Shown here: one piece after another, positions 58,078-64,000 of the stretch | Position numbering within the stretch: the stretch's first letter is position 1 | How the letters are laid out: the number at the start of each line of letters is the position of its first letter | Assembly (NCBI GenBank): GCA_002118135.1 | Contig: BDIU01000013.1 | Coordinates: 496,001 to 560,000, forward strand | Source: Trebouxia sp. TZW2008 | Taxonomy: Eukaryota; Chlorophyta; Trebouxiophyceae; Trebouxiales; Trebouxiaceae | DNA: 64,000 nucleotides | Direction of reading: 5' to 3' | Translations under genes and position numbers: made by a program | The notes under the pieces: model-generated | The model's database searches: none | What the model was told of the DNA's origin: nothing | Seen by the model: only the letters and a program-made list of their open reading frames with translations

Positions 58078-58785
58078 TTGTCAGTGGCACTCGAAAGCTT
58101 CGAAGCGACGTCGCTCAGTAAAAGAACTGTGCTGTACATAGACTTGGGGGGCATCAACCTTTGCCGCGATGGAACCATTTCAATCATGCAAGTGTACCAA
58201 AGCGAAGAGCACCATGTCTATCTCATTGACGTGCACACCCTTGGGGCTGCGGCCTTCAGCACAACGTCCAAGGACGGTCTCACTACTGAAGCGAGTGCTG
58301 GAGAGCTCGAGCATTCCGCCTTCTTTGATGTTCGCAACGATTCTGATGCCCTGTATCACGAGTTTGGAGGGTACCTGAGGGGCGTGGTGGATATTCAGCT
58401 CATGGAGCTGAGGACCAGAGCAGGGTCCAGAAAGTTTGTTAACGGCCTTGCACGGTGCTTGGAGAGTTAGTTTGCTGCCTCTGCCGCTGGACAGGCTTCA
58501 CTATGGCGGCAAGCCAAACAAGCTGGTATCAGGCTGTTTGCTCCTGAGCGTGGAGGCTCATATGATGTTTTCAATGCCAGGCCAATGCCACAGGCAATTG
58601 TGGACTACTGCATTCAGGATGTGGCTCTGCTGCCACAACTGTACGACCTGTATGTTGAGGACATGAGTAATGTGTGGCAAGCAAAGCTTGACAGGGAAGC
58701 TGCAAAACGAGTGGCAGTGTGCCAACAGACATTCTATATGCCCAATGGTAGGCAGAAAGCAATTGCACCGGCCTTCAATTAAACA
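58078..58785 (+). pseudogene. 3'-5' exonuclease domain protein (EXD-like), broken
   Basis: DEDDy-type exonuclease fold: LYIDLGGINLCRDGTISIMQ (Exo I), FFDVRNDSDALYHEFGGYL and VDIQLMELRTR (Exo II region), then RLFAPERGGSYDVFNARPMP and VDYCIQDVALLPQLYDLYV (Exo III, Y-x3-D). Three faults are seen. The Exo I D-x-E motif reads D-L-G, so the catalytic glutamate is lost. At about 58275-58315 the conserved LLKRVLESSSIP is in the neighbouring frame, as if two compensating indels flank it. An in-frame TAG at 58468-58470 separates the two halves, which otherwise share one frame. Ends at TAA 58780-58782. Probably a pseudogene; recoding or assembly error is possible. Confidence 0.65.
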
Positions 58786-59890
58786 ACACACAATAGGGAT
58801 TGTGACAACAGATGCATTTCTGCACAGTATTAGTGCAGATCTGACTTGAACAACACAAGGTCTCTGCTCAAATTCTTAATGAGAACATGCTGTTGTGCCG
58901 ACTGCGTTTCCTAGTCAGGACTGAGACCTTTTGCAATAGTAAAAATGTTTGACCTGTACTGGTGTAATGGATAAGACGTGATCAGACTGTCAATCAAGTG
59001 CAGTGGGAGTGCATGACAGACAATTCACGTAAAAATCTTGCACACTGGCTCAGCTGTGTTGAGTCCATGCCAAGTTCCCTTTTAGGCATCTGAGCATCTA
59101 AATCACGTCACATGACTTTGTCGGCTTTGCTAAGGAAACTGTCAGACACATTGCCGAACAAGAGACAAGACCTGCCTTCATCTATTGGACAAGTTTCTTT
59201 AATTGACGTGCCACCTGAGGGGCCACAGCTACAGCTCATGATGACAATGCAGCCTCTTGTTTGCAGTTGTTGAAACAGGTTCATTTGCACTAGACAGCAG
59301 GGATTGCTATGGATGATGCATGCCATTGCTGCGTATGCCAATGGGCGATGAGACTTCTTGACGCAAGTCTCAGAAGCACTGCCAACATTATGATTCAGAC
59401 ACATGTATGCCTTGATGCCCAATGCTCCTCATTTAGACTCACAGCTACACAGCTGCAAGCTCCTCCCACCACTACGCATCACCTTGAGAGACCCTCAACA
59501 AATTTCTGTGCTAAACTTTGTTTCTGATATTTCTGAGTCTTGAACAGCTCAAAAACCACGTCTGAACAGTGAGTGAACTGGTCGTGACAAGATGCCACAC
59601 TGTCTTTTGTCAGTTGAGCAGTTGCAAATGCTCAAAAGCTGAAGCTCCGCTTCAATTGTGAGGGTGTCCACTAGGTGCCACTTGCCATTTCTGATGTTCA
59701 CCAGCTCACTTGGCATGGCGTCTTCTTGTTCCTTTGTTTTTCCTTTTTGGATGCGGCGTCTGATGCACATACCGGTATGTCCAAAGCAGTTGGCCTCTGT
59801 GCTGGTGCCATAGAAATTTGCACTACATGCAGCCTTTGACGGGCATGTGTCCACAGCAGCTAGCCTCTATGTTGCTGCCATGAAATTCTT
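58786..59890. other. intergenic, mostly unassigned
   Basis: The part after 59550 includes 3' copies of the arabinokinase last exon. A minus frame at 59422-59108 has no recognisable family. Confidence 0.4.
59740..59885 (-). repeat. two decayed copies of the arabinokinase C-terminal exon
   Basis: Downstream of the stop codon, the segments at about 59815-59885 and 59755-59830 repeat the exon end (pattern [14 protein letters not shown] in the original; FYGTSTEANCFGH in the farther copy). Confidence 0.8.
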
Positions 59891-62800
59891 TCACTCCAGG
59901 CAGCATTTGATGCGCATGTGTCCAAAGCGGCTGGCTCCTATGCTTGTGCCACGGAACTCGTAAGGGCTGAAGCCGGTCTCCTCTGCGTACTTCCTCACAA
60001 TGCGCTGCACTGCTTGCTCAGCCTCAGCGGTTGCGGCACCCAAGATGCATACAGAGCCTGCAACAATCCACATCATTAGTAGACAGCACCCACATCATTA
60101 GCAGACAGCACCCACATCGTCACGAGACCCACATGACTGGCAAGCGGAAGATGCATACAGCACCTGCCATGAGTCATACGATCAGTACACAGCGCCCACA
60201 TCCATAGTAGACAGCACCAACATCAGCGATAGACAGCACCCGCATCATCAGTAGACAGGACCCACCCCATCAGTAGACAGCAGATGAACACAGAGCCTGC
60301 TACAACCCACATCATCAGGAGACAGCACCCACATGATCAGCCAACAGCAGAAGCACCATCAGCAGACAGCACCCACATCATCAGTAGACTGCACGCACAT
60401 CATTGATAGACAGCACCCACACATCATCAGTAGACAGCACGCACAACATCAGTAGACAGCAGAAGCACCATCAGCAGACAGCACCCACATCATCAGTAGA
60501 CTGCACGCACATCATTGGTAGATAGCACACATGCCATCAGTAGACAGCACCCACATGATCAGCCAACAGCAGATGCGCCCAGAGCCTGGCACCACTTACA
60601 TCAGGAAGTGACAGCACCTGCATCATCAGTAGGCAGCAGATGCACATACAACTTGCCACAACCCATGTCGTCAGTAAGTGGATGTGAATTCGTAAACCGC
60701 GGATGAAAATAGTAGACAGCAGATGCAGACAGAGCCTGTCAACATCATCCAGCGACAGTTCTTTCTGTCAGTAAGGTATACCTCCTGAGCCTCCGCCAGT
60801 GATTTTGGCGCCATACAGCACCGGCGGCTCCTGATGCAGTCGCGCTTGCGCCTGTTCCTGTCTTACCAAGGCCACTAGTCTGTCTGTGCCGTCACTGCCT
60901 AGCCCACACCTGCTATACCCCGCATGACTCTGCATTCATAGAAGCATCTGGTGTAAGGGTTGCTTTTGAAAGAGAGTTTTGCGCCATCAGCACAGGGATT
61001 TCCTGATGCAGCCACGCTTGCGCCTGCTTCTGCCTCATTAAGGCTACCAGTCTGTTGGTGCCGCCAGAGCCTGGCCCACACCTGCTGTACCCGGCGTGAC
61101 TCTGCAGATGAACAAGATATACTACATCTTTGGCACAACAACAAGCAGATGATCAAAGGGCTGTTTGGTACAAACTCTGTACTGAGTTCATTGAAGATGC
61201 AACTGCAAGAAGAAGAATGTATTTGTACCGTCAGCAGCTTGCTGAAAACCCACAGGCTGCCATGATCAGTCCTATGGTCAATGATTTAGCCTTATTCATT
61301 GCCCTTATTGAATGGTGATATGCACAAGATGAAACACAAAGGACGCATTCCTGCACAACATCATCCATGATCTATTCAAATGCATTGCTTGTTGCCACCC
61401 ATGTGTTGCGTGAGAAACCTGACACAGCAATACAGAACAGCACATGACTAGAGTCATCTGAACAATCAGACCGTGTAGATGTACTGCTCGGGCTGTCCAT
61501 TCTGCATCACCGTATCACATACTGTAGCTGCTTCAACAAAGAGCTGTACCATAATCACACCCTGCGCCCTGTAATCCAGTATAACTCTAGGGCAAGCTTC
61601 TGTTTGCTTTGCACCAGCAGCAACGAATTATGATTCTGCAACAATGGCAAGCAAACACAACACTGAAGAATGCTTTTGTGAAAATCACATTGTTGGCAGA
61701 GCCAATTGACCAAAAAGAAATGTTGAGCGTGTCTAGATTGTAGCGAATTCGACCTGATACATGAGGTCTCCCAGGTTGGTGAGATGCTCAGGTGTGTCCA
61801 GAGGCCCCAGCAGCATCTGGCGGAAGCAGCGCACCCTGTGGTTCTCTAGAATGGCGTGCCCTGTTGGCTGCCGTATTGCATACCTCACCTCCTTATTGAC
61901 CTGCAGCATATACCATCCTTGCTTTGACTTGACCTAGCCTGCATTTTGCGCCATGGCTGCTGTTCTTGCAGCCATGTTCAAGGCATGCCACCCTGGCACT
62001 GTCGGCTGCCGTACTGCATACATCACCTCCTCATTGACCTGCAACACATGCCTCCCTTGCTGAAAGTTGCACTAGCCTTGCAGTTTGTGCCGTGGTGCCG
62101 TGGCTGCTGTTCTTGCAGCCGTGTGCATGACATGCAACCCTTGCCCTGTGGGCTACGATGTTGCGTAGCTTGTGACAAATGATCGTCGCTACAATGTCAC
62201 ACAGTCATACATTATACAAGCTGACAGTGCTCTTCTTGATTACACAAGTGTTATCTTCACACTCCCTTCCTCCGTTGTTAACTGCGTTACAAGCGCTAGC
62301 ATGTCACATACCTCACCTCTGCGTCCACCTGAGTGCGCGGCAACAGATGTTGCATATACAGCAAGCTACTCAGTGCAGACTTTGTTACAATGCCATGAAG
62401 CAGAAGGAAGATGTCATCTTGTGCAAGGAAATTTCCAGGGCAAGAGCGTGACTGACCATCAAGCACCACTTTTATCTTAACACTCCCTTCCTCCGGTGTT
62501 GAATGCGTTACAAGCGCTACCTTGTCGCATATCTCACCTCTGCATCCACCCGAGCGCGCGGCAACAGATGTTGCATATACAGCAAGCTACTCAGTGCAAA
62601 CTGTTGAACGATGCTACAAAGCAGAGGGGTGTCGTCCTGTGCAAGGATGTTACCAGGGCGAAAGCACGGCTGACCATCAAGCAACGCCATGATGTGATGG
62701 TCACATCAACACGCTGCCTGATCATGTTCCCAACTTGCATAACGGACACTCCCTCAGACAAGCTCCACTCTTCAGGTGACAGCTGATTCAGCAGCAGATA

Positions 62801-63117
62801 GCAGACCAGACTGACAAGAAGACTCACATGAAGACAACAAAGCAAGCTGACCTGTGTGGCTTGGTCATAATGATGGTGATAATTGCTTAGGAAGTCTGCC
62901 CCTGTCATGTGCTCTGGCAGATTGTGCTCATAGTGCTGCGCCCAAGTGCTAGGCCTCACACTGCACAGGTATCCATTCCCTGCAGACCACATGCGCTGTT
63001 GGCAATGCAAACAACTGGTTCTGTCATGATCATACAGTTTGCTCGTTTTGGAAGTTGGCCGCAAGCTAGCCCATGTCTTGTGCCTGCACCGCCACAGAGT
63101 ATTGGTCTTTTGAACGT

Positions 63118-63180
<63 letters not shown>

Positions 63181-63716
63181 GGCAGCAGCAGCAACAGCAA
63201 CAGCACTACAGTCACAGCACTCCAATCAACAGATGGGGCTGAGGGAGTGTATGCACACAGAAGGGTAAAGAAACCTCCCTAGCAAGCAGGTAGGTGATGG
63301 GAACAGGATGGGGGCCTACCTAGAGGCTCTGGGCCCTCTTCTGCTTTCTGCTGAGTCATGATGCGCAGGCCCATGAAGGCTCCAGCACGCACTGAGGCGT
63401 AATCTGCCCCGCCTATGCTGTGCCGCACCCCTGCAAACCCATGCTGCGTTGACATTTTGCTGACTTGCAACTTGCAGGAAGGTAGGGGACAATCGGTGGG
63501 GGTGTGGTTCATGCAAAACGCTGAGTACATAAAGACATATGTGAGTGTTGCAGGAGGGTGCTGGGGCTGTCAAGGGCCTTGACTCAGTGCTTCTCGACGA
63601 GCAAACAGACGAGCAGGCAGACAGGCAGATAAGCAGAGACACAGAGCAAAGAACAAGGATGAGCTCAATCTAGGCCCTCAGCTTCTGGCAGTGCTTACAA
63701 ATAAAGCTAGACTGGA

Positions 63717-63750
<34 letters not shown>

Positions 63751-64000
63751 CATGTGGGCAGGCAGGCAGGCAGGCAGGCAGGCGGGCATGTGGGCATGTG
63801 GGCAGGCAGGCAGACAGATAGACCGCTCTTCTGCTTGAGATAGGAAAACACAGTGCTGACCTGAGTCTAGCCCCCAGAACTTGAGGTGGTGGGGAATGGG
63901 CACTTCAGGTTCCACCTCAGCAGGCTGGCAGCACATGGCCATCAGTGCCTGTTCATCTCCCAGGGAAGACGCCATCTGGTCCATCACCCCACAGGGCGCC
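59891..64000 (-). CDS. ARA1: L-arabinokinase (GHMP kinase), 3' part
   Basis: Plant-type L-arabinose 1-kinase feeds L-arabinose back to UDP-arabinose through the salvage path; its C-terminal half is a GHMP kinase. The 5' part lies beyond the right edge. Minus-strand exons: 64000-63861 ([33 protein letters not shown]), 63430-63320 ([20 protein letters not shown]), 62979-62852 ([33 protein letters not shown]), 61900-61754 ([20 protein letters not shown]), 60929-60782 ([28 protein letters not shown]), 60057-59891 ([37 protein letters not shown]). [11 protein letters not shown] is the third GHMP motif. All the order and motifs match ARA1. The introns are crowded with exon copies, minisatellites and a CAG/CTG run. 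Confidence 0.93.
60063..60710. repeat. ~650-bp minisatellite in the last arabinokinase intron
   Basis: Variants of ACCCACATCATCAGTAGACA (about 20-24 bp, with CAGCAC and AGATGCA inserts) recur more than twenty times between 60063 and about 60710. Confidence 0.92.
60960..61101 (-). repeat. copy of the arabinokinase CGLGSDGT exon
   Basis: A TGCAG acceptor and the exon start recur upstream at 61101, reading [20 protein letters not shown] and [12 protein letters not shown]. The [11 protein letters not shown] end is replaced by unrelated sequence. The intact exon starts at 60929, so the step is 172 bp. Confidence 0.9.
61944..62165 (-). repeat. copies of the [14 protein letters not shown] exon start
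   Basis: At about 62041-61975 the minus strand repeats acceptor and exon start as [14 protein letters not shown] shorter second fragment follows near 62100-62160. The intact exon starts at 61900; the copies lie upstream of it. Confidence 0.8.
62254..62685. repeat. ~210-bp tandem duplication in an arabinokinase intron
   Basis: Two adjacent units, about 62254-62464 and 62475-62682, share ACTCCCTTCCTCCG, GCGTTACAAGCGCTA, GCGCGGCAACAGATGTTGCA and TGACCATCAAGCA, with scattered differences. Confidence 0.9.
63117..63175. repeat. CAG/CTG trinucleotide run, about 19 units
   Basis: A nearly pure AGC repeat lies in an arabinokinase intron and is CTG in the transcript orientation. It is followed by interrupted GCA/ACA units to about 63210. 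Confidence 0.95.
63718..63815. repeat. GGCA tetranucleotide microsatellite
   Basis: Two long GGCA/CAGG runs separated by CATGTGGG interruptions, in an arabinokinase intron. Confidence 0.95.

Noticed and set aside
54107..58470. A nuclear code in which TAA and TAG are sense
   Set aside because: HSP70 terminates at TAA immediately after EEVD, which must be C-terminal, and other genes here end at TAG.
1..64000. tRNA or rRNA genes
   Set aside because: None was recognised by eye; a covariance-model scan was not possible, so short tRNAs cannot be excluded.

Overview
This is a nuclear fragment from a eukaryotic green alga (Chlorophyta). The genes are rich in introns, mostly GT-AG with acceptors ending in TGCAG. 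They include a plastid omega-6 desaturase, a chloroplast MinE, an EttA-type ABC-F protein with a transit-like leader, cytosolic HSP70 ending in EEVD, and a plant-type L-arabinokinase. An ARMC9 homologue, a basal-body protein, suggests a lineage with flagellate cells. Species cannot be fixed from the window. Exon models were built by hand; where all exons were found, the summed length is a multiple of three (HSP70 654 aa, ankyrin-RING 1493 aa, WDR82 326 aa, histone-fold protein 477 aa, CZIB-like 189 aa). The FAD6 exons found (400 aa) also keep frame, but its 5' exon is missing. Layout: 0.2-3.8 kb (+) degraded SNF2/RAD5-like helicase; 4.7-7.9 kb (-) FAD6; 9.0-9.9 kb (+) CZIB/UPF0587-like protein lacking its zinc cysteines; 11.4-12.3 kb (+) Nudix-like protein; 13.0-13.7 kb (+) MinE; 15.7-16.3 kb (-) weak ORF divergent from HSP70; 16.4-20.4 kb (+) HSP70; 21.2-24.1 kb (-) WDR82/Swd2; 24.6-31.5 kb (+) ankyrin/RGG/RING protein with a small TA-flanked MITE in one intron; 32.3-34.4 kb (-) histone-fold protein with a glutamine-rich tail; 34.7-42.8 kb (-) EttA-type ABC-F; 43.1-52.5 kb (+) ARMC9; 53.2-57.6 kb (+) six-hairpin-like protein with one in-frame stop; 58.1-58.8 kb (+) broken 3'-5' exonuclease; 59.9-64.0 kb (-) 3' part of L-arabinokinase, running off the right edge. 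The genes are unrelated housekeeping functions without operon logic. What links them is gene architecture. In at least six genes, introns hold decayed copies of the neighbouring exon. Copies of an exon's 3' end lie downstream of it and copies of its 5' end lie upstream, as expected if tandem duplications spanning exon-intron borders keep accumulating and introns grow from them. The most extreme case is a seven-copy exon array in the ABC-F gene. This is the most unusual feature of the window.
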